The notes below the pieces were generated by a model. It had not been told where the DNA came from. It did not search any database and saw nothing but the letters and a program-made list of their open reading frames with translations. Made by a program: the position numbers and the translations under genes. A DNA stretch of 64,000 nt from Dokdonella_A sp963775445 (GTDB taxonomy: Bacteria; Pseudomonadota; Gammaproteobacteria; Xanthomonadales; Rhodanobacteraceae): the NCBI GenBank assembly GCA_963775445.1, contig CAVZIT010000004.1, forward strand, positions 310,001 to 374,000, given 5' to 3'. Each line of letters opens with the position of its first letter. Position 1 is the stretch's first letter. Of the stretch, positions 45,672 to 53,897 are shown in pieces.

Positions 45672-47408
45672 TCACTTCCCGTTCGGCGCCTCGTTGCCGG
45701 GCCGCTGGAAATCCGCATCGGCATTCCAGCCGGGGAACGTCGTCTCATCCGCGAGCTTCTTGCCGACTGCGTAGAACGCGCGGATGTCCTCTATCACGCC
45801 GCGGAAATCCCAGTTCGGATCATAGTTGTCGCTCGGTTTGTGGTAGTGATTCGCGGTGTAGTCCGCATACATCCTGCGACCCGCTTCCTCTCCTCCGTTG
45901 ACGAGATCGAGGCCCGAACGCGCGTACAGCACCGGCACGCCGCCCTTGGCAAAATTGAGCTGGTCGGAGCGGAAGAAGAAACCCTTCTCCGGCGCGTCGT
46001 CCGGGACGATCGTGCGGCCTTCGGCCTTTGCGGCGGCTTCGATGTATTTGTCGATGTCCGACTTGCCTTCGCTGATCACGGCGATATCGTGCGTCGGACC
46101 CATGATCATCAACGCATCCATGTTGATGTCGGTGACGGTCTTGTCGAGTGGGAAGGCAGGGTGCGCCACGTAGTATTGCGAACCGAGCAATCCGGCTTCT
46201 TCCAGCGTGTCAGCGAGGAACAGGATCGATCGTTCCGGCGGCGCTTTCTGATGAGTAAACGCTTCGGCAATCTCGATCAGTCCGGCGATACCGGTGCCAT
46301 TGTCGATCGAACCGTTGTAGATCTGATCGCCCTTGAGTTTTGGATCGCGGCCGAAGTGATCCCAATGGGCGCTGTACACGATGACTTCGTCCGGACGTTT
46401 GCTGCCAGGAAGGTAGCCGAGCACGTTTTCCGAACTCGAATTCTGGATCTTGTTGGCGAAGCTGACCGACAGCGTGGCCTTGAGATCGGTCGGCTTGAAG
46501 CCGCGCAAGTCGGCATTCTTCTTGAGAGCCGCAAAATCGAAACCCGCCTTGGCAAACAGACGCTGGGCCGCGTCTCCTGTCAGCCAACCGGCGGCCTTGA
46601 GTCGCGGTGCCGAATCGCCGCTGGTCGGCAACGCATCCTGCGCGCCTGACCAACTGTTGACGACGACTTGCCACGGGTACCCTGCGGCATCGGTGTCATG
46701 CACGATCAGGCATGCCGCAGCGCCCTGGCGCGCAGCTTCCTCGTACTTGTAGGTCCAGCGGCCGTAGTAGGTCAGCGCGCGGCCCTTGAACAGGCTGTCG
46801 TCGTGATTGCCCCAGCCCGGATCGTTGACCAGCACGACCACGGTTTTTCCCTTGACGTCGAGCCCGGCGTAGTCGTTCCAGCCGAGTTTCGGCGCATCGA
46901 CGCCGTAACCTGCGAACACGATATCGGAATTCTCGATATCGACCTTGGGACTCGCATCGAGCGTGTTGATCACGACATCGGCCGGATAGGAAAACGACTC
47001 CGTTCCAGCCGATGTCTTGACCTCGATCTTCGTGTTGTCGGGATCGATTTGCGTCGTTTCGACCATCGGCACGGTCTGGAACCAGCTGCCCTTGTTGCCC
47101 GGTTTGAGTCCGACCTGTTCGAACTGATCCTTGATCCAGGCGGTGGTGACGCGTTCGCCAATGGTTCCGGGTTTGCGCCCTTCGAACTGATCCGAGCTGA
47201 CCTTTATCAAGCGAGCCGCGAAATCCTCCGCGGTGATGGCGCCGCTGAAATGGCCCTCTCGAGTCGGAACGACCGGCGCGCGCACGTTGTTTTGCGCCGC
47301 CTCCGCAGCCGGTGTGTTTTGCGTTGTGGGTGCGGATTCTTGTTGCTGGCATGCAGCAAGGGCGAGAACGACTGTCGCTATTGCACCGGAAAGAACAAGT
47401 GACCTCAT
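45672..47408 (-). CDS. M28 family metallopeptidase, lipoprotein
   Basis: The 578-residue product has a lipoprotein signal with lipobox LAAC near residue 20, so it is anchored to a membrane facing the periplasm. A PA insert domain (about residues 150-290) sits in front of a Zn-aminopeptidase core. Metal and catalytic residues visible: YSAHWDHFG, SIDNGTGIAG, LEEAGLLGSQYY, DINMDALMIMG and NHYHKPSDNY. It likely removes N-terminal amino acids from peptides. It is convergent with the S10 carboxypeptidase, so the two may be used together for scavenging peptides, a point of inference. ATG start normal. Confidence 0.93.
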   Translation of the reverse strand: MRSLVLSGAIATVVLALAACQQQESAPTTQNTPAAEAAQNNVRAPVVPTREGHFSGAITAEDFAARLIKVSSDQFEGRKPGTIGERVTTAWIKDQFEQVGLKPGNKGSWFQTVPMVETTQIDPDNTKIEVKTSAGTESFSYPADVVINTLDASPKVDIENSDIVFAGYGVDAPKLGWNDYAGLDVKGKTVVVLVNDPGWGNHDDSLFKGRALTYYGRWTYKYEEAARQGAAACLIVHDTDAAGYPWQVVVNSWSGAQDALPTSGDSAPRLKAAGWLTGDAAQRLFAKAGFDFAALKKNADLRGFKPTDLKATLSVSFANKIQNSSSENVLGYLPGSKRPDEVIVYSAHWDHFGRDPKLKGDQIYNGSIDNGTGIAGLIEIAEAFTHQKAPPERSILFLADTLEEAGLLGSQYYVAHPAFPLDKTVTDINMDALMIMGPTHDIAVISEGKSDIDKYIEAAAKAEGRTIVPDDAPEKGFFFRSDQLNFAKGGVPVLYARSGLDLVNGGEEAGRRMYADYTANHYHKPSDNYDPNWDFRGVIEDIRAFYAVGKKLADETTFPGWNADADFQRPGNEAPNGK

Positions 47409-47495
47409 GACGGCCTCCGCATCAAATGGATTTCCGATTCTAGTGGGCGCGCCGTGCCGGCGCGACCCGCGATTGGTTGGTCATGTGTCGAATCT

Positions 47496-48186
47496 CTTGC
47501 TTGATGTGATGCTGTCGCCGGTGTTTCGCTCGCCTTGGTGGCGTGCTTGCACTCGGCTGTTTTTATGTTCCGCTTCTCTCGCCCGATGCAACGTTGTGGC
47601 AACGCTTCCGCTCGCCTCGGCGGCGAGCGGGTTACTTTCTCTCGATTGGCCGAGAGAAAGTTAACCAAAGAGAGGGCCACCCGGAGGCGGCGCCTTCCGG
47701 GCGGTGCCCGGAAGGTTCGCGGGCGGTGGCCGGGTTCCACCGACAGCACATCCATGTGCTGTCGGCGGAATCGGCGCGATCCCTCGCGCCGCCCGTGGGC
47801 TTTTCCGTCCACCACCCACCGCCACCTACGGGACCCAACGTCGACAGCCAAGCCACAGCATGCAACCACCCTCTTTTGATTCTGGTGCCGTACGCAGTGC
47901 CGAGCATCGCAGCCGCCGAGCGCCAGTGCAGGGACGCACTGTCGCGAGGGCCGCTGGCGGCGAGAAGCGCAGGGAAGTCGCCAGCTTCGCCGGCGACCAC
48001 CGTGTCCGGCACTAGACCTTTTGGTTCCTTTTGGGGCAATGCCAAAAGGAACCCGCTCGCCGCTGAGGCGAGCGGAATACCGGTGAAAGGATGGCATCAG
48101 GCGAGAGAAGCGAAGCATTTAGTTCGAGCGTCCGCCGCCGCCGGGCGAGCGGAGCACCGGCGACAGAATCACATCAAGCGAGAGAA
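47496..48186. repeat. Nested palindrome-rich dispersed repeat element B
   Basis: The 810-base gap between M28 and the VNG-repeat gene holds a larger relative of element A, inverted relative to it. The inner part (47573-48114) begins and ends with the GCTTCTCTCGCC-type unit. An outer pair of half-units (TTGATGTGATGCTGTCGCCG at 47501-47520 and the reverse at about 48155-48186) encloses it. It shares with A the CCGCTCGCC hairpins, the CTTTCTCTCG hairpin (47635-47660) and the central 200 bases, and has about 165 extra bases. The extra part includes a perfect 12-bp palindrome, CCGACAGCACAT at 47740-47751 with ATGTGCTGTCGG. No credible gene is present. Confidence 0.8.
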
Positions 48187-48218
48187 GCGAAACGCATAAC
48201 AGTCAGACGATAGCGGAC

Positions 48219-48884
48219 TCACAACGATGGCGTGTCACCCGAAAACACGATCGGCTTGGCGCCGCTCACGGCGTCGATAGTCGCGCTGGCGCTGACGAAA
48301 AGATCTACCTCGCGGCGAATGTCGATCTTTCCAGTGACCACGGCGTGTGGACCGATGACGATGCGCGGTTTGCGTTCGAACCAGGCGAACCAGCTTGACA
48401 GGCGACTCGGTTCGTCCACCATCAGCCCGCCTTCGACGCGCGAGCCCATGCCGATTTCCATATCACCTCCAGCCGTTTCGAGGCCGCCGCCGACATGCGC
48501 GGCATCGAGGGTCAACGTGCCGTTTACATTGGTTACCTTGCCAGCCACATCCGCGTTGTGATGAAGCGTGATTGCGCCGTTGACGGTCTCGACCGTCTTG
48601 TCGATGCGCGCGGAGGTTGCCAGCGTGACATGGCCATTGACGGTGTTGGCGGATGCCGCGACCGCGTTGGCGCCCAGATCGATCGAGCCGTTGACCGTTT
48701 GGAGCGCCGCGGCATGCGCGCCGTCCCCAAGCCGAATCGAACCGTTTACCGTGGTCAGATCGCCACCGGTCTGGTTCGCCTCCAGATGGATCGATCCATT
48801 GACCTTCTCGATATCGCCCCCGCCAGCGCGGGCCGATGCACCGAAGGCAAGAGCGATAAACGCAATACCAATGAGGCGCAACAT
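48219..48884 (-). CDS. Secreted VNG-repeat protein (polymer-forming/beta-solenoid type)
   Basis: The 221-residue protein has a signal peptide (IGIAFIALAFGASARA) and then six to seven repeats of about 20 residues centred on VNGxIxL: KVNGSI, TVNGSI, TVNGSI, TVNGHV, TVNGAI, NVNGTL, then a degenerate copy ETAGGDMEI. The periodicity predicts a right-handed beta-helix or bactofilin-like fold. The C-terminus has RIVIGPHAVVTGKIDIRREVDLFVSASATI, resembling a polymer-forming cytoskeletal domain, but with a signal peptide the protein acts outside the cytoplasm. ATG 48884 is preceded by GGAGA seven bases before. It is divergent from gpmI. Function unknown. Confidence 0.8.
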   Translation of the reverse strand: MLRLIGIAFIALAFGASARAGGGDIEKVNGSIHLEANQTGGDLTTVNGSIRLGDGAHAAALQTVNGSIDLGANAVAASANTVNGHVTLATSARIDKTVETVNGAITLHHNADVAGKVTNVNGTLTLDAAHVGGGLETAGGDMEIGMGSRVEGGLMVDEPSRLSSWFAWFERKPRIVIGPHAVVTGKIDIRREVDLFVSASATIDAVSGAKPIVFSGDTPSL

Positions 48885-48979
48885 GACAAGTCTCCAGCGG
48901 CAGGTTGTAATTTGGATGCGTATCCCGGACGTAAAGTTTAATTCCGATATCATGTCGCCGTCTGGACTGGAATCGCCCC

Positions 48980-50506
48980 GTGCCCCGCCCTAAACCCGTA
49001 TTGCTCCTGATTCTCGATGGCTGGGGCGATCGCGCCGAGACCGAGCACAATGCGATCGCGCTTGCCGATTGCCCGAACTGGCGTCGTCTGCTGGCCGAGT
49101 GTCCGCATACGCTGGTGGAAACGCACGGGCGCGAAGTCGGATTGCCTGAGGGCCAGATGGGGAATTCCGAAGTCGGGCACATGAATATCGGCTCCGGGCG
49201 GGTGGTCTATCAGGAACTGACCCGCATCGACGCTGCGATCGCCGACGGCAGTTTCTTTGAGAACACGGCTCTGGTCGGGGCCTGCAAGGCAGCGCAAAGT
49301 CACGGCGGTACGCTGAACATTCTCGGTCTCCTTTCGCCAGGCGGCGTGCACAGCCAGGAGGCGCACATCCACGCCATGCTCGACCTCGCGGCAACGCGTG
49401 GGGTTGAACGGATTGCGCTGCATGTCTTTCTCGATGGCCGCGACACGCCGCCGCGCAGCGCGCGGCCGTCGCTGGAACGGCTGGCAGCGAAATGTGCGGA
49501 CTTGCCAAATGCGTTCATCGCGACGATCAGCGGCCGCTATTACGCGATGGACCGCGACAAGCGCTGGGATCGCGTGCAGCTCGCCTATGAGGCCATTTCG
49601 AGTGGACGTGCGCCGTACGTTGAGGGAGCGCTCGCCGCGCTTGAGTCGGCCTACGCGCGCGGCGAAACCGACGAGTTCGTCAAGCCGACCCTGACGCACG
49701 AAGGCTGGTTCATGGATGATGGCGATGCGATCGTGTTCATGAACTTCCGCGCCGATCGCGCACGCGAGTTGTCGCATGCCTTCGTCGATGCCGATTTTGA
49801 CGGCTTTCGCCGCGAGCACGTCATCAAGCTGTCGGCATTCGTCACGCTGACCGATTACGAGAAAGGCCTTGGTGCAACCGCAATCGCATTTGCGCCGCAA
49901 TCGCTGGACGACACGCTGGGCGAATACCTTGCCAAACAGGGTTTGTCGCAGTTGCGTATCGCGGAGACCGAAAAATACGCGCATGTCACGTTTTTCTTTT
50001 CGGGTGGCCGCGAAGCGCCATTCGCGAACGAGGAGCGCATCCTGGTCCCGAGCCCGAATGTGACAACCTACGATCTGAAACCCGAAATGAGCTGTCCCGA
50101 GCTGACCGACAAGCTGGTCGAAGCGATCGCTTCGCGACGTTTCGATTTCATCGTCTGCAACATCGCCAATGCCGACATGGTCGGGCACACCGGTGACGAG
50201 AACGCGGGGATCAAGGCCGCCGAAGCGGTGGATGTTGCACTCGGCCGCATTGCCACGGCCATCCGCGACGCGGGCGGCGAGATGTTGATCAGCGCCGATC
50301 ACGGCAACCTCGAGCAGATGCGCGACGCCGACGGCACCCCGCACACGCAGCACACGGTGGGCCCCGTGCCGCTCGTTTACGTTGGGCGGGCAGCCCATTT
50401 GCGCCACGGCGCGCTTCGCGATCTGGCGCCTACGGTGCTTGCTTTGATGGATTTGCCCAAGCCGCCCGCGATGACGGGCGAGAGCCTGGTTGAGTTCGAC
50501 GGCTGA
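48980..50506 (+). CDS. gpmI: 2,3-bisphosphoglycerate-independent phosphoglycerate mutase
   Basis: The 508-residue metalloenzyme interconverts 3- and 2-phosphoglycerate in glycolysis. It begins PKPVLLLILDGWGDR, has the catalytic serine in GNSEVGHMNIGSGR near residue 60, and metal-binding GDAIVFMNFRADRAREL, NIANADMVGHTG and ISADHGNLEQM. Start is GTG 48980. Its stop overlaps the envC ATG by one base (TGATG). gpmI-envC adjacency is conserved in Escherichia coli and Pseudomonas. Confidence 0.96.
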   Translation: MPRPKPVLLLILDGWGDRAETEHNAIALADCPNWRRLLAECPHTLVETHGREVGLPEGQMGNSEVGHMNIGSGRVVYQELTRIDAAIADGSFFENTALVGACKAAQSHGGTLNILGLLSPGGVHSQEAHIHAMLDLAATRGVERIALHVFLDGRDTPPRSARPSLERLAAKCADLPNAFIATISGRYYAMDRDKRWDRVQLAYEAISSGRAPYVEGALAALESAYARGETDEFVKPTLTHEGWFMDDGDAIVFMNFRADRARELSHAFVDADFDGFRREHVIKLSAFVTLTDYEKGLGATAIAFAPQSLDDTLGEYLAKQGLSQLRIAETEKYAHVTFFFSGGREAPFANEERILVPSPNVTTYDLKPEMSCPELTDKLVEAIASRRFDFIVCNIANADMVGHTGDENAGIKAAEAVDVALGRIATAIRDAGGEMLISADHGNLEQMRDADGTPHTQHTVGPVPLVYVGRAAHLRHGALRDLAPTVLALMDLPKPPAMTGESLVEFDG

Positions 50507-51660
50507 TGCGCCGAGCGGTGCCGGCGGTGCTGATGCTGGGTGTGTGTATTGCGCAGGCCCAGGCCGCGACGAATTCCGCGCAACCCGCAACGGAAAAGGA
50601 AACCCGGCAAAAAATCGAGCAGGTCCGTAGCGAGATCAAGGCATTGACCGATCAGCGCCGGGCGACTCGCGGCGAGCGCGACGACGCCGTGACCGACCTT
50701 CGCGAGCAGGAGGTCGCTATCAGCCGAGTAGCGAGGGACCTCAACGTGATCGATGGGCGGCTCGCCCGGCAGCAGCGCGAAGTCGATGCGCTCGAGAAAC
50801 GTCGTGCGCGCCTGGAAGACGCGCTCAAGCAGCAACGCCATTCGCTCGCCGATCTGTTGCGCTCGGCGTACGTGCTGGGACACGATGAGGATTTGAAATT
50901 GCTGCTGCAGCAGGAGAATGTTTCGGATATCGCGCGCGTCCTTGCGTACCACCGCTATTTCCAGCGCGCACGCATCTCGCAGATCGACGCCCTGCTCGAC
51001 GATTTGCAGCAACTCGGCGAGGTGCGCAAGGCGCTCGCCGGGAAGACTGCGGAACTGACGCGCACGCGCGCCGCGCGAAAGACCGAAGGCGATCGGCTCG
51101 AAGCGGCGCGCGAGCAGCGCCGGCAATCGCTCGCGCAGCTCGATGCAACACTCAAGGACCAGGACGCGCGCATTGCGCTGCTCGGCAAGGACGAGCAGGC
51201 GCTGAAGGCGCTGCTGGACAAGTTGCGCGACGTGTTCGCCGATATTCCACAGCAACTGTCGGGTGCGCAACCGTTCGCGTCCTTGCGAGGCCGTCTCGAT
51301 TGGCCATTACGCGGTCGCTTGCTCACGGCGTTCGGCGCAAGCGATGCATCGCGGCGCAAGAGCGTCGGCTGGCTTATCGCGGCCAGGCCCGGCAGCGCGG
51401 TACACGCCGTGTCCTATGGCCGGGTCGCATTCGCCGACTGGTTCCGCGGCTATGGCTTGCTCATGATCATCGATCATGGTGACGGTTACCTGAGCCTGTA
51501 CGGGTACAATGAGGCGCTGCTCAAGGATGTGGGTGACTGGGTCAAGGCTGGCGAGACCATCGCCGAAAGTGGCGCCAGCGGAGGCCAGTCGAGGGCGGCT
51601 CTGTATTTCGAGCTGCGCCACGACAGCCATCCGGTCGATCCGCACCTGTGGCTGAAATAG
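50506..51660 (+). CDS. envC: Murein hydrolase activator EnvC
   Basis: The 384-residue periplasmic protein has a signal peptide (VLMLGVCIAQAQA), a long coiled-coil region (about residues 30-250, rich in Arg, Gln and Glu), and a C-terminal LytM domain. The zinc-binding HxxxD and HxH motifs of active LytM enzymes are replaced (SVGWLIAARPG and ALYFELRHD), as in EnvC and NlpD, so it should activate amidases at division and not cut murein itself. Co-transcribed with gpmI and upstream of the ctp-type protease. Confidence 0.94.
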   Translation: MRRAVPAVLMLGVCIAQAQAATNSAQPATEKETRQKIEQVRSEIKALTDQRRATRGERDDAVTDLREQEVAISRVARDLNVIDGRLARQQREVDALEKRRARLEDALKQQRHSLADLLRSAYVLGHDEDLKLLLQQENVSDIARVLAYHRYFQRARISQIDALLDDLQQLGEVRKALAGKTAELTRTRAARKTEGDRLEAAREQRRQSLAQLDATLKDQDARIALLGKDEQALKALLDKLRDVFADIPQQLSGAQPFASLRGRLDWPLRGRLLTAFGASDASRRKSVGWLIAARPGSAVHAVSYGRVAFADWFRGYGLLMIIDHGDGYLSLYGYNEALLKDVGDWVKAGETIAESGASGGQSRAALYFELRHDSHPVDPHLWLK

Positions 51661-51780
51661 TTGTCCAAGCGGACGCGGTCTGGTGTCGCTGATGTGGCGA
51701 AAGCCGACGATCGGCATCACTCGTGGGGCGCGCGACACGACCCCGGATTACACTGGCTCCATCGTTACGAGGCTTGCTGC

Positions 51781-53154
51781 ATGCGTTTTCGTCTGTTTCC
51801 CCTTGTATTTCTCGTCGTTTGCGCGACCAGCACGGCGGCACCGCCGCCATCCGCGCCGGCGATGCCTGCCCATGGACCTGCCACTGCGCCGGCCGCCGCG
51901 CCGAACAAGAAGGATGTCATCGACCTCGACGACATCCGTGCCTTCACGGCGGTGTTCAGCCTGGTCAAGCAGGCTTATGTTGAAGACGTCGATGATCATC
52001 GCCTGATGCAGGCGGCAATCCACGGCCTGCTCGCCGGACTGGATCCGCATAGCGAGTACCTCGACAGCAAGCAACTGGCGGATCTCAATGAGGACACGTC
52101 GGGCAGCTATGCCGGACTCGGTGTCGAGATCGCGCAGATGGATGGCACCCTGCGCGTGGTGGCGCCTATCGACGGAACTCCGGCGCAACGTGCCGGCATC
52201 AAGCCAGGCGACACCATCGTGAGCATTGACGGCAAGAACGTGCAGTCGGACGACCTAGATGGTGCAATCGACCGGTTGCGCGGGAAGACCGGCACGACAA
52301 TCAAGCTCGGCATCATCCACGAAGGCCAGACTGCGCCAGTCGATGTGGTGCTGACGCGTGAAATCATCCGGGTGGCGAGCGTGCACGGGCGCCTGCTCGA
52401 GCCCGGGTATGCCTACCTTCGCATCAGTCAGTTCCAGGCCGACAGCGGCAACGAACTCGCGCGCAGCATCAAGCGGCTGCAGAAGGCCAATCGGGCCCCG
52501 CTGAAAGGCGCAGTGCTGGACCTGCGCAGCAACCCCGGAGGTCTGCTGACCTCGGCGGTCGAAGTCAGCGATGACCTGCTCGACAGCGGCGTCATCGTGA
52601 CAACGCGCGGACGCCTCAAGGAATCGGACCTGAGTTTCAGCGCGACGCCGGGTGACCTGCTCGGTGGCGCGCCGCTGGTGGTACTGGTCGACAACGGCAC
52701 GGCATCGGCGGCGGAAATCGTCGCGGGCGCGTTGAAAGACAATCATCGCGCGCTGCTGATGGGTCGGCGCACCTTCGGCAAGGGTTCCGTGCAAACCGTG
52801 CTGCCGCTTGATGCCGAGCATGCCATCAAGCTGACCACCGCGCGCTACTACACGCCGAGCGGCGTCTCGATCCAGGCCGAAGGCATTCAACCGGATATCG
52901 CGCTCGCCAATCTCGCGCTGACCCGCCCCGATTCGCCGCCGACGCTTGGTGTCAGCGAGCGCGATCTGCACAATCATCTCAAGGCTAGCGAGGAATCCGA
53001 CGCGGCTTCGGCGGCCTCCACGTTTGTTCCGGACAAGGCGGTCGAGCAGGATTACGCGCTCAACGAAGCGCTGAACGTCCTCAAGGGACTGGCGCTGCGC
53101 CGGCAACCGGTAACAAAACCGGCGCGGCAAGCAAGCGCATCCGCCAAGGGTTGA
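51781..53154 (+). CDS. ctpA: S41 family carboxy-terminal processing peptidase
   Basis: The 457-residue product has a signal peptide (LFPLVFLVVCATSTAA), an S41 N-terminal segment (LLAGLDPHSEYLD), a PDZ domain (YAGLGVEIAQMDGTLRV, AGIKPGDTIVSIDG) and the catalytic core, with LRSNPGGLLTSAVEVS, the serine in DNGTASAAEIVAGAL and the lysine in RRTFGKGSVQT. Such enzymes trim periplasmic proteins. An earlier in-frame start (51661, TTG) would place 40 residues before the signal peptide, so ATG 51781 is chosen. It is the third gene of the gpmI-envC-ctp block conserved in Pseudomonas. The symbol is by family. Confidence 0.92.
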   Translation: MRFRLFPLVFLVVCATSTAAPPPSAPAMPAHGPATAPAAAPNKKDVIDLDDIRAFTAVFSLVKQAYVEDVDDHRLMQAAIHGLLAGLDPHSEYLDSKQLADLNEDTSGSYAGLGVEIAQMDGTLRVVAPIDGTPAQRAGIKPGDTIVSIDGKNVQSDDLDGAIDRLRGKTGTTIKLGIIHEGQTAPVDVVLTREIIRVASVHGRLLEPGYAYLRISQFQADSGNELARSIKRLQKANRAPLKGAVLDLRSNPGGLLTSAVEVSDDLLDSGVIVTTRGRLKESDLSFSATPGDLLGGAPLVVLVDNGTASAAEIVAGALKDNHRALLMGRRTFGKGSVQTVLPLDAEHAIKLTTARYYTPSGVSIQAEGIQPDIALANLALTRPDSPPTLGVSERDLHNHLKASEESDAASAASTFVPDKAVEQDYALNEALNVLKGLALRRQPVTKPARQASASAKG

Positions 53155-53175
53155 TTCTGCATCGGGAGCACGTCG

Positions 53176-53499
53176 ATGATCGTTGTAACCAGCGAGTACG
53201 TGGCGGGGCATAAAGTCGCCAAGACCAAGGGTCAGGTGTTCGGAGTCGTGGTTCGCAGCCGCGGCATTGGGGGCAATGTAATGGCCGGGTTGCGCTCCAT
53301 CGTCGGCGGCGAAATCCACGAATACACGCAGATGCTGGAAGAGGCGCGCCGTCACGCGATCGATCGCATGGTCGCCAACGCGACGGCCATGGGAGCCAAC
53401 GGCGTTGTGATGATGCGTTTCGATTGCGCCGAAATCGGAAACACCATGAGCGAAATCGTCGCTTATGGGACCGCCGTCGTGCTCGAACCCCAGGCTTGA
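53176..53499 (+). CDS. YbjQ family (UPF0145) protein
   Basis: The 107-residue protein is a full-length YbjQ/UPF0145 member: IVVTSEYVAGHKV, VFGVVVRSRGIGGNVMAGLRSIVGGEI and ANATAMGANGVVMMRFDC. It probably forms a pentamer; the function is unknown, although a heavy-metal-binding name is sometimes used. It starts about 20 bases after the ctp-type gene and may be part of that operon. Confidence 0.9.
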   Translation: MIVVTSEYVAGHKVAKTKGQVFGVVVRSRGIGGNVMAGLRSIVGGEIHEYTQMLEEARRHAIDRMVANATAMGANGVVMMRFDCAEIGNTMSEIVAYGTAVVLEPQA

Positions 53500-53542
53500 G
53501 ATCGCTGCGTTGACCGCCGCGCCCGACGTGGATCGTCATTCA

Positions 53543-53827
53543 ATGCTGCGCCGGGTGTTGCTTGCGCTCGGGGCATTGTTGCTTGTCAGTGCGATCATCG
53601 CTGCGTCCTTCGGTTATTGGCGGGCGTTTCCTTACCTGTTGCTGCAAGGCTTCGTATTGACCGCAGGCATCGCTTGGGAACGCTGGCGCTACAAGCCGGA
53701 CGCGGACCAGGCCGATCCGCATTGGACCGATACCGGGGAGCGTTTCACCGACCCCGGAAGCGGGGCGCTGATAGGCGTGTACAGCGATTCCGAACACGGC
53801 GAACGACATTACGTCAAGCTCGGTTGA
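53543..53827 (+). CDS. Small membrane protein of unknown function
   Basis: From ATG 53543 the 94-residue product has a hydrophobic stretch (LLALGALLLVSAIIAASFGYW), a second one (YLLLQGFVLTAGIAW), then a charged C-terminus RYKPDADQADPHWTDTGERF and GALIGVYSDSEHGERHYVKLG. It is two-pass and may face the cytoplasm. The frame is open upstream into the YbjQ gene. Not recognised; the same arrangement beside ybjQ may occur in relatives, but I cannot check. Confidence 0.65.
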   Translation: MLRRVLLALGALLLVSAIIAASFGYWRAFPYLLLQGFVLTAGIAWERWRYKPDADQADPHWTDTGERFTDPGSGALIGVYSDSEHGERHYVKLG

Positions 53828-53897
53828 AAACGCATTGCACGTGTCGTTCGCAATGCGAGGTCCCTGCTACGACGCACACGATTGAGGAACAACGCAA

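Noticed and set aside
47543..48199. A 218-codon frame inside repeat element B
   Set aside because: The frame translates palindromic repeat DNA, gives Arg/Ser/Ala-rich protein and is matched by the inverse frame in element A; no ribosome-binding site.
48950..50590. A 546-codon antisense frame opposite gpmI
   Set aside because: It mirrors codon positions of gpmI and contains no family motif.
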